Positions 1-9,028 of a stretch of 64,000 nt of DNA are shown here, piece by piece. This stretch comes from Flavobacteriaceae bacterium (GTDB lineage Bacteria > Bacteroidota > Bacteroidia > Flavobacteriales > Flavobacteriaceae), in assembly GCA_018608625.1 (NCBI GenBank), contig JABAZC010000071.1:79615-143614 (forward strand). The letters are read 5' to 3'. The notes beneath the pieces are model-generated. The model did not search any database and was not told the DNA's origin. It was given only the letters and a program-made list of their open reading frames with translations. Position 1 is the first letter of the stretch, and each line of letters opens with the position of its first letter. A program made the position numbers and the translations under genes.

Positions 1-747
1 TTCACTTTAGATTTTAACGCCCTTCACCGCTGTGGGGAAATGAGAACGCCGATAGCCAACGCAAAAGGCGTTAAAATAATGATTGATCACCATCAACAGC
101 CCGACTCTTATGCAGATTATGTATACTCAGATGTAACCATGAGCTCAACATGTCAAATGGTGTATCATTTTATTGAAAAAATGGAAGATCTAAACCAAAT
201 TGATACTTCAATTGGAGAGGCATTATACACAGGAATAATGACCGACACTGCTTCATTTCGCTTTCCACTCACAACCAGTACAACTCACAAAGTCATTGCC
301 CATTTAATAGATATAGGTGTTGAAAAATCTAAAATACATAACGCTGTTTACGATACAAATAGCTTTGGACGCTTGCAATTATTAGGTTGTGCCATGAGTA
401 ATTTACGATTCTTAGAAAACCACAATACAGCCTATATTACTTTAACAAACAAAGAGCTTGATTCTCATGGATTTAAAAAAGGAGACACTGAAGGTTTAGT
501 GAATTATGGCTTGTCCTTAAAAAGAGCTAAACTTGCTGCCATATTTATTGAACATAAGCAAGAAGGTATTATTAAGATTTCCTTTCGATCCAAAGGGAGT
601 TTTGACGTAAATAAATTTGCGCGCAACCATTTTAACGGCGGAGGTCACAACAATGCTTCTGGCGGAAGAAGCGACCTCAACCTAAAAGACACGATTACAA
701 AATTTACTGACTTACTAACAGAATACGAATTAGAACTTAACTCATGA
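1..747 (+). CDS. DHH-family phosphoesterase, NrnA-like (5' end outside window)
   Basis: Frame is open from base 1 (FTLDFNALHRCGEMRTPIANAKGVKIMIDHHQQPD). DHH motif IDHH and C-terminal DHHA1-type GGGHNNASGG motif. Confidence 0.9.
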   Translation, partial: FTLDFNALHRCGEMRTPIANAKGVKIMIDHHQQPDSYADYVYSDVTMSSTCQMVYHFIEKMEDLNQIDTSIGEALYTGIMTDTASFRFPLTTSTTHKVIAHLIDIGVEKSKIHNAVYDTNSFGRLQLLGCAMSNLRFLENHNTAYITLTNKELDSHGFKKGDTEGLVNYGLSLKRAKLAAIFIEHKQEGIIKISFRSKGSFDVNKFARNHFNGGGHNNASGGRSDLNLKDTITKFTDLLTEYELELNS

Positions 748-1277
748 AACAGGCCCTGTTATATTTAATAACACTATTTCTTATCTCTAGTTGTAAGCCT
801 TCAGAATCCCGACTTCCAATTTCAAACAACTCAGGAACATTTATCGATGCCTCTATAGAACGCAACAAACAGCTCAATAAAATTGAATATAACAAAATTA
901 AAACACTGTTACAATCCTCTAACAAAACTGTTTTAAATTCTAATTTTGGTTTCTGGTATTACTATAACAATAAACTAGAAACTCCCGCTAAAACCCCTAA
1001 ATTTGGAGACTTAGTTTATTTCAACTACAACGTAAAAAACCTGAACAATGAGCTCATTTACTCCAAAGAAGATCTAGCCACACAAAACTACTACATCGAC
1101 CAACAAGATTTGTTCTCAGGACTTAGAGAAGGTCTTAAGCTGATGAAAGAAGGAGAAATTATTACGTTTATATTCCCGTCTCAAAAAGCGTACGGCTACT
1201 ATGGAGATAACGACCAAATTGGACGAAATGTGCCGCTGATTTGTGAAGTATCTCTTCTAAAGCATCAAATAAACTAA
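744..1277 (+). CDS. gldI: Gliding motility-associated FKBP-type peptidyl-prolyl isomerase, GldI-like lipoprotein
   Basis: Lipobox LISSC; FKBP-like domain (FPSQKAYGYYGDNDQIGRNVPLICEVSLL); 4-nt overlap with the upstream DHH gene. Confidence 0.8.
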   Translation: MKQALLYLITLFLISSCKPSESRLPISNNSGTFIDASIERNKQLNKIEYNKIKTLLQSSNKTVLNSNFGFWYYYNNKLETPAKTPKFGDLVYFNYNVKNLNNELIYSKEDLATQNYYIDQQDLFSGLREGLKLMKEGEIITFIFPSQKAYGYYGDNDQIGRNVPLICEVSLLKHQIN

Positions 1278-1298
1278 CCCCCATAATTAAAAAATAAA

Positions 1299-2474
1299 AT
1301 GAAATTCACCAAAAGAATCATCAAAACGGTCGCTTTAATGCTACTAATAAGCGCAACTGCTTGTAAACAAAAATACCCTGATCTAGGCGAGGGCTTATTT
1401 GCAGAATTCGTTACCTCTAAAGATACCATGGTAGTAAAATTATTTTATAATAAAGCTCCTTTAACTGTTTCCAGTTTTGTTGGTCTTTCTGAAGGCACAC
1501 ACCCAATGTTGGTAGATTCTTTGAAAGGAAAACCTTATTATAATGGCACTGTATTTCATCGGGTCATTAATAACTTCATGATTCAAGGAGGCGACCCATC
1601 AGCTACCGGATCTGGAAGTCCTGGATTTAAATTTGGAGATGAATTTGACAATAGCCTCACTCATGACAAGGCGGGTATACTTTCTATGGCCAATTCAGGC
1701 CCTGCCACCAATGGAAGTCAATTTTTTATTACAGACGCCCCCACCCCTCACTTGGATAATAAACATAGTGTTTTTGGTGAAGTAGTTAAGGGCCTTGATA
1801 TTGTGGATGCGATATCAAATGTAGATGTGTCTCCTGGGTCAAACAAACCCCTAGAAGATATTATTATCTTAGAGCTTAATATTATACGACAAGGAATGGC
1901 TGCAAAGCAATTTGATGCTGCCAAAACATGGGCAACTGAATTGCCGTTACTTGAAGAAAAGCGTTTGAAAAAAATAGAAGCTGCTAAACTGAAAGCTGAA
2001 GAAGAGAAAAAAATCGCTGAAGAGAAAGCAGCTATTATTTCCAAAGAAATGATTGTTATTTTAGAAACTTTCAAAAGCAAAGCTACCAGCCTAAGTTCTG
2101 GTTTATTAATTCACGTTATTTCTAAAGGAGAAGGTCCAAAACCTAGAAATGGTGTCACAGTAAAACTTAATTATGAAGGCTATTTTACGGATGGAAAACT
2201 ATTTGGAACCAATGTTAAGTCTGTAGACGAAAAGTATGGAAGCTATGATCAACGTAAAGACACCCAAGGCGCTTATAACCCTATTTCAATGCCACTTGAT
2301 CCAGAGGCACAAATGATTCCTGGGTTTAAGGAAGGTGTATTTAATATGTCTTTAGGAGATAAAACATTCTTATACCTACCGTCCTACATTGCCTATGGCG
2401 AAAAAGGGCGTGGTCCCATAAAACCTAATACTGACTTGATTTTTATTGTTGAAATGGTCGAAGTAATCAATTAG
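1299..2474 (+). CDS. Peptidyl-prolyl isomerase lipoprotein, cyclophilin domain fused to FKBP domain
   Basis: Lipobox-like SATAC; cyclophilin motif FHRVINNFMIQGGDPSATGSG; FKBP motif IPGFKEGVFNMSLGDKTFLYLPSYIAYGEKG. Confidence 0.9.
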   Translation: MKFTKRIIKTVALMLLISATACKQKYPDLGEGLFAEFVTSKDTMVVKLFYNKAPLTVSSFVGLSEGTHPMLVDSLKGKPYYNGTVFHRVINNFMIQGGDPSATGSGSPGFKFGDEFDNSLTHDKAGILSMANSGPATNGSQFFITDAPTPHLDNKHSVFGEVVKGLDIVDAISNVDVSPGSNKPLEDIIILELNIIRQGMAAKQFDAAKTWATELPLLEEKRLKKIEAAKLKAEEEKKIAEEKAAIISKEMIVILETFKSKATSLSSGLLIHVISKGEGPKPRNGVTVKLNYEGYFTDGKLFGTNVKSVDEKYGSYDQRKDTQGAYNPISMPLDPEAQMIPGFKEGVFNMSLGDKTFLYLPSYIAYGEKGRGPIKPNTDLIFIVEMVEVIN

Positions 2475-2498
2475 TAAGATGAACTTATCATATCTAAA

Positions 2499-2521
2499 AG
2501 GCAGCTCTAGGGCTGTTTTTT
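2499..2521 (+). terminator. Putative rho-independent terminator after the PPIase gene
   Basis: Short imperfect GC stem (ggcagc tcta gggctg) followed by a T-run. Confidence 0.4.
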
Positions 2522-2539
2522 AAGTGAAAATATTTAATG

Positions 2540-4009
2540 TTAGGCTTTTGGAATGTTTTTTAAAATCTCTAACAAAAAGCCCCAGAATTTCTGAACAGAA
2601 GATATTTGCGCACGTTCATCTGGCGAATGAGCTCCTTTGATATTAGGGCCAAAACTAATCATCTCCATTTCTGGGTAATTAGTACCTAAAATACCACATT
2701 CCAAACCTGCATGACAAGCAGCAACATGCGGCTTCTCATTATACATCGTTTCATATAAACCTCTTAAGACTTTTAAGATTGAAGAATCCATATCTGGTGC
2801 CCAGCCTGGGTAATCCCCTGAAAGTGTAACCTCGCAACCTGTGAGTTCAAAAGTAGATCTTAGGGTCATTGCTAAGTCAATTTTCGTAGACTCTACAGAC
2901 GACCGTGTTAAGCAACCTATTTTTATATGCCCGTCTTTTACAATGACACGCGCTATATTGTTTGAGGTCTCCACCAAACCTTGAATATCAGGACTCATTC
3001 TATAAACTCCATTCCATGCAGCATAAAGTGCACGTGTAAGCCCTTCTTGAACGCCTAAGTCCATAATCAGTTCAGGCGTTTCAATTTTATTTAAACTAAT
3101 TTCTAAGTCTGGCTCTAAGGTTTTAAGTTCTAATTGTATAGACTCAATGAACGCTCCAACATCATTTAAGAAAACAGTTTCATGAACACTATCAACAGCC
3201 ACAACGGCACGACTTTCTCTTGGAATGGCATTCCTAAGGCTTCCCCCATCAATCTCAGTTATTCGCAATCCGTAGTTTTCAAAACCATCAAAAAGAATCC
3301 GGTTCATAATTTTATTTGCATTTCCAAACCCTTTATGAATATCCATGCCTGAATGCCCCCCCTGAAGTCCATTAACTTCAATTTCATATCCAATTTTGGT
3401 TTCCGGAGTAGATTCTTCATTATAATCTCTTTGGGCAGTAACATCTATACCTCCAGCACAACCAACGCCTATCTCATCGTCTTCTTCAGTGTCTAGATTT
3501 AATAAAATAGTCCCGCTTAAAAGTCCACCTTTAAGCCCCATAGCTCCTGTCATTCCTGTCTCTTCATCTATTGTAAATAGAGCCTCTATAGCGGGATGAG
3601 AAATATCATTACTTTCTAACACTGCCATAATCGTGGCAACGCCCAAACCATTATCAGCCCCTAGTGTTGTTCCTTTGGCTTTGACCCAGTCGCCTTCTAC
3701 ATGCATTTCAATGCCTTCAGTCAGGAAATCAAAAATAGTTTCGTTGTTTTTTTGATGTACCATGTCCAAATGTGATTGCATGACAATCGGCTTACGATCT
3801 TCCATACCAACAGTCGCTGGTTTCTTAATAATCACATTGCCGACTGAATCTTCAATCACCTCCAAACTTAAGGATGCTCCAAAATCTTTCATAAAAGCGA
3901 TCACACGTTCTTCTTTTTTAGAAGGACGTGGAACTGCATTTAAATCGGCAAACTTATTCCAAACCGCTCTGGGTTCTAACTGGCGTATTTCTGTACTCAT
4001 AATAGACAA
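2540..4009 (-). CDS. pepD: Aminoacyl-histidine dipeptidase (cytosol nonspecific dipeptidase, M20 family)
   Basis: Motifs VMQSHLDMVHQKN, GADNGLGVA, DEETGMTGA, HAGLECG. A shorter start (MSTEIRQLEP, 4000) is also plausible. Confidence 0.92.
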   Translation of the reverse strand: MSIMSTEIRQLEPRAVWNKFADLNAVPRPSKKEERVIAFMKDFGASLSLEVIEDSVGNVIIKKPATVGMEDRKPIVMQSHLDMVHQKNNETIFDFLTEGIEMHVEGDWVKAKGTTLGADNGLGVATIMAVLESNDISHPAIEALFTIDEETGMTGAMGLKGGLLSGTILLNLDTEEDDEIGVGCAGGIDVTAQRDYNEESTPETKIGYEIEVNGLQGGHSGMDIHKGFGNANKIMNRILFDGFENYGLRITEIDGGSLRNAIPRESRAVVAVDSVHETVFLNDVGAFIESIQLELKTLEPDLEISLNKIETPELIMDLGVQEGLTRALYAAWNGVYRMSPDIQGLVETSNNIARVIVKDGHIKIGCLTRSSVESTKIDLAMTLRSTFELTGCEVTLSGDYPGWAPDMDSSILKVLRGLYETMYNEKPHVAACHAGLECGILGTNYPEMEMISFGPNIKGAHSPDERAQISSVQKFWGFLLEILKNIPKA

Positions 4010-4074
4010 GGTTTTTTGTGATACAAAGGTACGTATTACTTCCCATTCATAAATTAAAATTATTACATTTGAGC

Positions 4075-5136
4075 GTGATTAAAAAATTGAAATACCTAAT
4101 TATATTAAGTCTTTTACCCCAATACCTAGGGATATTATTTTTAAAAAACAACCCCGGTTTAGTGGAGCAGTATTACAGCACAGGCCTCTACCCTGTTATT
4201 TCTAAGCTACTAAACACTTCTTTTAAATGGAGCCCTGTATCATTTGGAGACTTGTTGTACATCGCAGCAATAATTTACATGAGTAAGTGGGTTGTCACAA
4301 ACTGGAAGCGCCTTAGAACTCAGCCTAGAGTCTGGGGGCTGGATGTTTTAACATTAGTATCAATTGTCTATTTTTTATTTCACTTATGCTGGGGGCTTAA
4401 CTACTACCGCGAGTCTTTGCATGTAACCTTAAGCCTTAAACCAACTTACACGACAGAAGAACTAAAAATAATCACAAGTAAGCTGGTACTAAAAACAAAT
4501 AGCCTGCACTTAAGTATTACTAATGATTCCCTTCAAAAAATCGACACCCCTTATTCATTTAATAAAATGGCTGCCCTTAGTCAACAGGGCTATAAACAGC
4601 TTGAAACTGTGTACCCTATTTTTGGACATCCTGGTCAAAATACTAAAAAATCACTATTTAGCACCCCCCTAACCTATATGGGTTTTGGCGGCTATCTCAA
4701 TCCATTTACGCTAGAAGCGCAAGTTAACAGTGTCATACCAAAATCAAGCATGCTAACCACGATCGCACATGAACAAGCCCACCAATTGGGCTATGCCGCA
4801 GAAAATGAAGCAAATTTTATTGGATTTCTAGCCTGTATTCACAATAAAGACCTTTTCTATCAATATGCAGGTTATGCGTTTGCATTGCGCTATTGTTTAC
4901 AAGAGATGAGTAGAAGAGACATCGATTTTTATAAAAACACAGTCAAATCAATACACCCAGGAATCTTAAAAAACTTCCAAGAAACTTCAGAGTTTTGGAA
5001 GGCTTACAATAACCCACTTGAACCACTCATTAAAAATTTTTACAATAATTTCTTAAAAGCTAATAATCAAGAAAAAGGAATAGAAAGTTATAGTTACGTC
5101 GTAGCATTATTGGTGGATTATTTACATAATAAATAA
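4075..5136 (+). CDS. DUF3810 domain-containing membrane protein (probable zinc-peptidase-like)
   Basis: N-terminal TM segments and HEQAHQLGYAAENEANF (HExxH). The GTG at 4075 (VIKKLKYLIILSLL) is a better start than the tool's 4018. Confidence 0.75.
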   Translation: MIKKLKYLIILSLLPQYLGILFLKNNPGLVEQYYSTGLYPVISKLLNTSFKWSPVSFGDLLYIAAIIYMSKWVVTNWKRLRTQPRVWGLDVLTLVSIVYFLFHLCWGLNYYRESLHVTLSLKPTYTTEELKIITSKLVLKTNSLHLSITNDSLQKIDTPYSFNKMAALSQQGYKQLETVYPIFGHPGQNTKKSLFSTPLTYMGFGGYLNPFTLEAQVNSVIPKSSMLTTIAHEQAHQLGYAAENEANFIGFLACIHNKDLFYQYAGYAFALRYCLQEMSRRDIDFYKNTVKSIHPGILKNFQETSEFWKAYNNPLEPLIKNFYNNFLKANNQEKGIESYSYVVALLVDYLHNK

Positions 5137-5186
5137 CCGCTATTAAATACGTACTTTAGACAAAGCACAAATAGCAAAGAATAATC

Positions 5187-6593
5187 ATGAAATTAATTAC
5201 CTTTCTTTTATTAATTAATTTTACAAATTTACAATCACATGAAGCTTTAGACAACGACGTTAAAGGGTCATCTATCTTTTCTTACTCAGAAATAGAACTA
5301 CATAAAATAACGGATCGAAAATCAGAAAAAGACCTACTAATTTCAATACTAATACATTCTAAATGGAGTAACTTTAATTCCATTATAAAATTGTCGACTA
5401 CTGACCTAAGGGCACTCTTAATTTCAGAGCTCAATATCCGCACAAATGAAAAAATTAACGTTTTAAGTAGCAAAACTAATATTGAATTAACCACTTTTTG
5501 TTTAGTTTACACCTTTTTAAAAACAGCAACCGTCCGTACTGAAAGTAAATTACAGGAAATGTTTCTTACTGATCTTCGAAACACCTTAATTATTGAAAAT
5601 GAGAAGCATTTAAATAAAACCATAAACACCCTGCAAACCCTAACCACAAAAAAGCTTGTGCAGTTAGGATACAGTTGGTACCTTCCTAAAACCTATAACT
5701 ACTTTATTAATTTTAATTTGAGTCAAAGATCAACAAAACCATTACGATCTAAATTTAAGTTAAAAGATGATTTAGGAAGACGTATGAATGTTATTAAAAT
5801 TGTAAAAACGAACGAGAATGGTCCTCATAAATATCCTTATTTAGGGCTATATCATATAAGAGTTTCAGAAGATGATTTTAACCTACAATTAGCAGGCTCA
5901 AATGACCTGTTTAACTGGAACTTCATCACTGAAATTGATTACAATGCTCACCAGGGTGATATCGTAAAATGGAACGACGGTTACCTTATCGCTTATGAAG
6001 AAGATAAAACCCAAGGGGTTAATAATATTGCATTAAAATATTACATGGATTATGATAGTTTAATATCTAATCACAGTACCTATGACAAACATCTAAATAC
6101 ATCAATACATAGATTCGGAGTTGAAGGAACTCCAGATATCAGAAATTTTTCGGGGGAATCTCCCACAAATGGAAACATACAAATTGGGTTTCATTATTAT
6201 GACGGCACTATCGATAAATTAGCCATGGGAGTTTTACAAAATGGGGAGACTTGGACTGCATGTAAAGATGCATTATCTGAAATTAATTTAAGAGCTATGA
6301 ATTTCAAAGGGAATATTGGAAGTCGAAAAGGGTTTCAATATCAAGATGAATTGCTAACCTTACAGGAAGCTAGGTTTGTGAAGGGCGATTGGAGTACCTG
6401 GAAAATCATGTTAGGCCTTAATGGGTATTATACTGAAGTTTTAATTTCTACCCCAAAAGGATCTAAATCCTTTGCTAATCCATCAATAACTGAAATCGAC
6501 ACTAATAAATACGCTATTTCACTATTCCTTCCTACAGAAGGAAATCATTTTAGAGAAAACAATGGTGGAGTCATTTTTTTAAATAATAAATAA
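5187..6593 (+). CDS. Secreted protein with C-terminal five-bladed beta-propeller (GH43-like/sialidase-like) region
   Basis: Signal peptide MKLITFLLLINFTNLQS. C-terminal half has repeated propeller-like segments (YPYLGLYHIRVSEDDFNLQLAGSNDLFNWNF, HQGDIVKWNDGYLIAYEED, ANPSITEIDTNKYAISLF). Confidence 0.5.
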   Translation: MKLITFLLLINFTNLQSHEALDNDVKGSSIFSYSEIELHKITDRKSEKDLLISILIHSKWSNFNSIIKLSTTDLRALLISELNIRTNEKINVLSSKTNIELTTFCLVYTFLKTATVRTESKLQEMFLTDLRNTLIIENEKHLNKTINTLQTLTTKKLVQLGYSWYLPKTYNYFINFNLSQRSTKPLRSKFKLKDDLGRRMNVIKIVKTNENGPHKYPYLGLYHIRVSEDDFNLQLAGSNDLFNWNFITEIDYNAHQGDIVKWNDGYLIAYEEDKTQGVNNIALKYYMDYDSLISNHSTYDKHLNTSIHRFGVEGTPDIRNFSGESPTNGNIQIGFHYYDGTIDKLAMGVLQNGETWTACKDALSEINLRAMNFKGNIGSRKGFQYQDELLTLQEARFVKGDWSTWKIMLGLNGYYTEVLISTPKGSKSFANPSITEIDTNKYAISLFLPTEGNHFRENNGGVIFLNNK

Positions 6594-6609
6594 ACACAAA
6601 TTACATCAA

Positions 6610-7584
6610 ATGAACAAACAAAAACTTTTATTCACTCTTTGCTTAATATTGACAATACACCATGCCTCAGCGCAAGTATGCAACGAGGAGCCAAGGTTCA
6701 CCAATACCGACTATTTTTCAAATATTCAGATTGATTCCCTTAAAAATATAACCTATGGCGAGGCTACAAATTACAAGGGGAATTCACAAGATTTAAAAAT
6801 GGATGTCTATTTTCCAAACACTGAATTAGACACGCTAAAAAAGCGACCTTTTATACTTTTGATTCACGGAGGTGGATTTACAGGTGGTACTAGAGAAAGA
6901 ATGACTTATCACTCTGTAGAGCTATCTAAAAGAGGATTTGTAGTGGCCACAATAAGTTATCGTCTGGGCTACGATGTAGAGATTTTTGGCAGCATCCAAA
7001 AAGCAGTATATAGAGCTCAACAAGATGCCAATACAGCACTTCGATATATAGCTAGTCAAAAAGAAATACTAAAAATTGATACTGAATGGTTTTTTATTGG
7101 AGGATCAAGTGCTGGGGCGGTTACCTCACTGTCTACGAGCTATGCAAGTCAAGCAGAATGGAATCAAATAGCACCTGAATTTGAGTCTGATTTAGGCCTA
7201 TTAGAATCTTCAAATAATAGTTTAAATGAAATTTTTACAATCAAAGGTATCTACAACTTCATGGGAGCTATTCCACCGGTTGTCTTTAATTCAGGAAACT
7301 TAATCCCAACCATCTCATTTCATGGAGATTTAGATACGACCGTCCCTATCGGAAAAAATATAATGACAGGCTTTGGATCAAGACCTATTCATGAATTACT
7401 TTCGAAGGCTGGTGTTTGCAACGACCTAACAGTGGTCCCGGACGGAGGGCATGGCATATACAGATCCAAAAGAGACGTTGACTTTAGAATTAACCGGGTT
7501 GCTTGTTTCTTCAAAAGCTTGATTTGTAACAGATGTGTAGACTTTATGGCAGAAGAAAGCATTCCGGCCATATGTACTAATTAA
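6610..7584 (+). CDS. Secreted alpha/beta hydrolase (carboxylesterase-type)
   Basis: Signal peptide ending SAQ; oxyanion HGGGFTGG; nucleophile elbow GGSSAGA; C-terminal D and GGHG. Confidence 0.85.
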   Translation: MNKQKLLFTLCLILTIHHASAQVCNEEPRFTNTDYFSNIQIDSLKNITYGEATNYKGNSQDLKMDVYFPNTELDTLKKRPFILLIHGGGFTGGTRERMTYHSVELSKRGFVVATISYRLGYDVEIFGSIQKAVYRAQQDANTALRYIASQKEILKIDTEWFFIGGSSAGAVTSLSTSYASQAEWNQIAPEFESDLGLLESSNNSLNEIFTIKGIYNFMGAIPPVVFNSGNLIPTISFHGDLDTTVPIGKNIMTGFGSRPIHELLSKAGVCNDLTVVPDGGHGIYRSKRDVDFRINRVACFFKSLICNRCVDFMAEESIPAICTN

Positions 7585-7642
7585 ACTAGCCTATGGCTTA
7601 AAATTAATTATTTTTTACATCACATACAATTAAGAACCATTC

Positions 7643-7789
7643 ATGAAAGAATCAAATTTAAATACCTAGTTGCCGTTAATAATTATTACATTACTAATTG
7701 TATGTGCTACTGGAATATATTCACGTCTATCATTAGTGCTAATAGACGCTAAAATCATGAATTGGGTCAGCATTTTTCTAATTAATTAA
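7643..7789 (+). pseudogene. Remnant of a small membrane protein interrupted by an in-frame TAG
   Basis: ATG at 7643, TAG at 7667-7669, then open to TAA 7787: MKESNLNT*LPLIIITLLIVCATGIYSRLSLVLIDAKIMNWVSIFLIN. Confidence 0.4.
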
Positions 7790-7796
7790 ATAAGAA

Positions 7797-8903
7797 ATTC
7801 AAAATTCAAAAAAAATACTAGTTGCTTGTTTGTTAATGCTCGTTACAACCCAATATACGGACGTTGTACTTGCTCAATGTGAAGAGGTCACAATTGATAG
7901 TTTATCTAATCCTGGACCATTTGAGGTACAAACACTCAATGAGTCTGATGGAATTCGAAATGGACCTGACTATTTTGGAGCCACTATCTACTACCCTATA
8001 AATGCCAGCCCACCATTTGCAAGTATTGCAATTGTTCCTGGTTTCATATCAGGCCCTTCAACTGTAGCAGAATGGGGAGTGTTTTATGCCTCACACGGAA
8101 TAGTAACTATTATTGTAGGAACAAACAGTCTTTATGATTTCCCAGAAGCCCGAGCCTATGCCTTATTGGATGCTCTAGAAACTATTAGAATAGAAAATAG
8201 CAGAGCGAATTCACCACTAGAAAACGCTCTTAATTTAGATCAATTAGCCGTCAGTGGGTGGTCCATGGGTGGTGGTGGTGCTCAAAGAGCAGCGGTCCTA
8301 GATAATAGAATTTCTGGAGTTATCGCATTGTGTCCTTGGTTAACAAACACTAATCTAAACCACGAAAGCTCCGTATTAATTTTTAGTGGCGAAAACGACA
8401 CTACTGCCCCTGCTGAATTACATGCAGACATTCATTATAATTCCACACCAAACGAAAATAACAAACTCCTTTTCGAAATTGAAAATGGAAATCATTCTGT
8501 GGCTAACTCTCCAAATGGAGGTAATGGTATCATTGGAAAAATAGCACTTTCATGGCTAAAACTATATGTAGAGCATAATGACTGCTATTGTCCATTACTC
8601 ACAGAAAATCTTTTAGAAAACCCAGCTGAGGCCTCTAGGGTTGAAGACAATTTTGAATGTGAACTACTTGGAATTAATACGACACAACTGTCTATTAAAG
8701 TGTATCCAAACCCCACAAATAACCTAATTAACTTAAAAATAAATGAGAACGTTGACTACGAACTTATTTCTCCTCTAGGTCAGCGCATATTTAAAGGCAC
8801 TCTTAGAGGCTTAAACAAACAAATTAACTTATCCCAACTCGACCAGGGATTGTATTACTTATGTATGAATAATCAAACAATTAAAGTAATAAAGCAAAAT
8901 TAA
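7797..8903 (+). CDS. PETase/cutinase-like polyester hydrolase (dienelactone-hydrolase fold) with type IX secretion C-terminal sorting domain
   Basis: SHGIVTIIVGTN, GWSMGGGG nucleophile elbow, CPW, GENDTTAP (Asp), NGNHSVAN (His), C-terminal Cys pair, then VYPNPTNNLINLKI...LSQLDQGLYYLCMNNQTIKVIKQN sorting domain. The ORF track starts at TTG 7830, but the signal-peptide reading extends upstream to ATT 7797. Confidence 0.8.
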   Translation: MQNSKKILVACLLMLVTTQYTDVVLAQCEEVTIDSLSNPGPFEVQTLNESDGIRNGPDYFGATIYYPINASPPFASIAIVPGFISGPSTVAEWGVFYASHGIVTIIVGTNSLYDFPEARAYALLDALETIRIENSRANSPLENALNLDQLAVSGWSMGGGGAQRAAVLDNRISGVIALCPWLTNTNLNHESSVLIFSGENDTTAPAELHADIHYNSTPNENNKLLFEIENGNHSVANSPNGGNGIIGKIALSWLKLYVEHNDCYCPLLTENLLENPAEASRVEDNFECELLGINTTQLSIKVYPNPTNNLINLKINENVDYELISPLGQRIFKGTLRGLNKQINLSQLDQGLYYLCMNNQTIKVIKQN

Positions 8904-9028
8904 TTAGTTGGGTGTTTAATTTTATTAATAGAGCGCTCTTTGTTTGTCTCAATTTTAAAAATATATTAATTATAGTTTTTCATTTAAAGTTTATACCTAA
9001 ATTTATAAACTATCTATAATTATATATT

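Noticed and set aside
1748-2080. 110-aa minus-strand ORF inside the PPIase gene
   Set aside because: Fully antisense to a well-supported CDS; low-complexity Ser/Ala composition is the mirror of the Lys/Glu/Ala linker.
3762-4052. 96-aa plus-strand ORF antisense to pepD
   Set aside because: Entirely explained by pepD on the opposite strand; no domain-like sequence.
4018-4074. Extended N-terminus of the DUF3810 ORF (MIQRYVLLPIHKLKLLHLS)
   Set aside because: It runs into the promoter region between divergent genes, and the GTG at 4075 gives a normal membrane N-terminus.
7643-7789. UAG recoding (stop-codon readthrough or pyrrolysine) as explanation for the interrupted frame
   Set aside because: TAG terminates normal genes in this window and nothing suggests a pyl system; a pseudogene or chance ORF is simpler.
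8930-8939. AGAGCGCTCT perfect palindrome upstream of the 992-aa amidohydrolase
   Set aside because: A single 10-bp palindrome with no second copy or T-run; not enough to call an operator or terminator.
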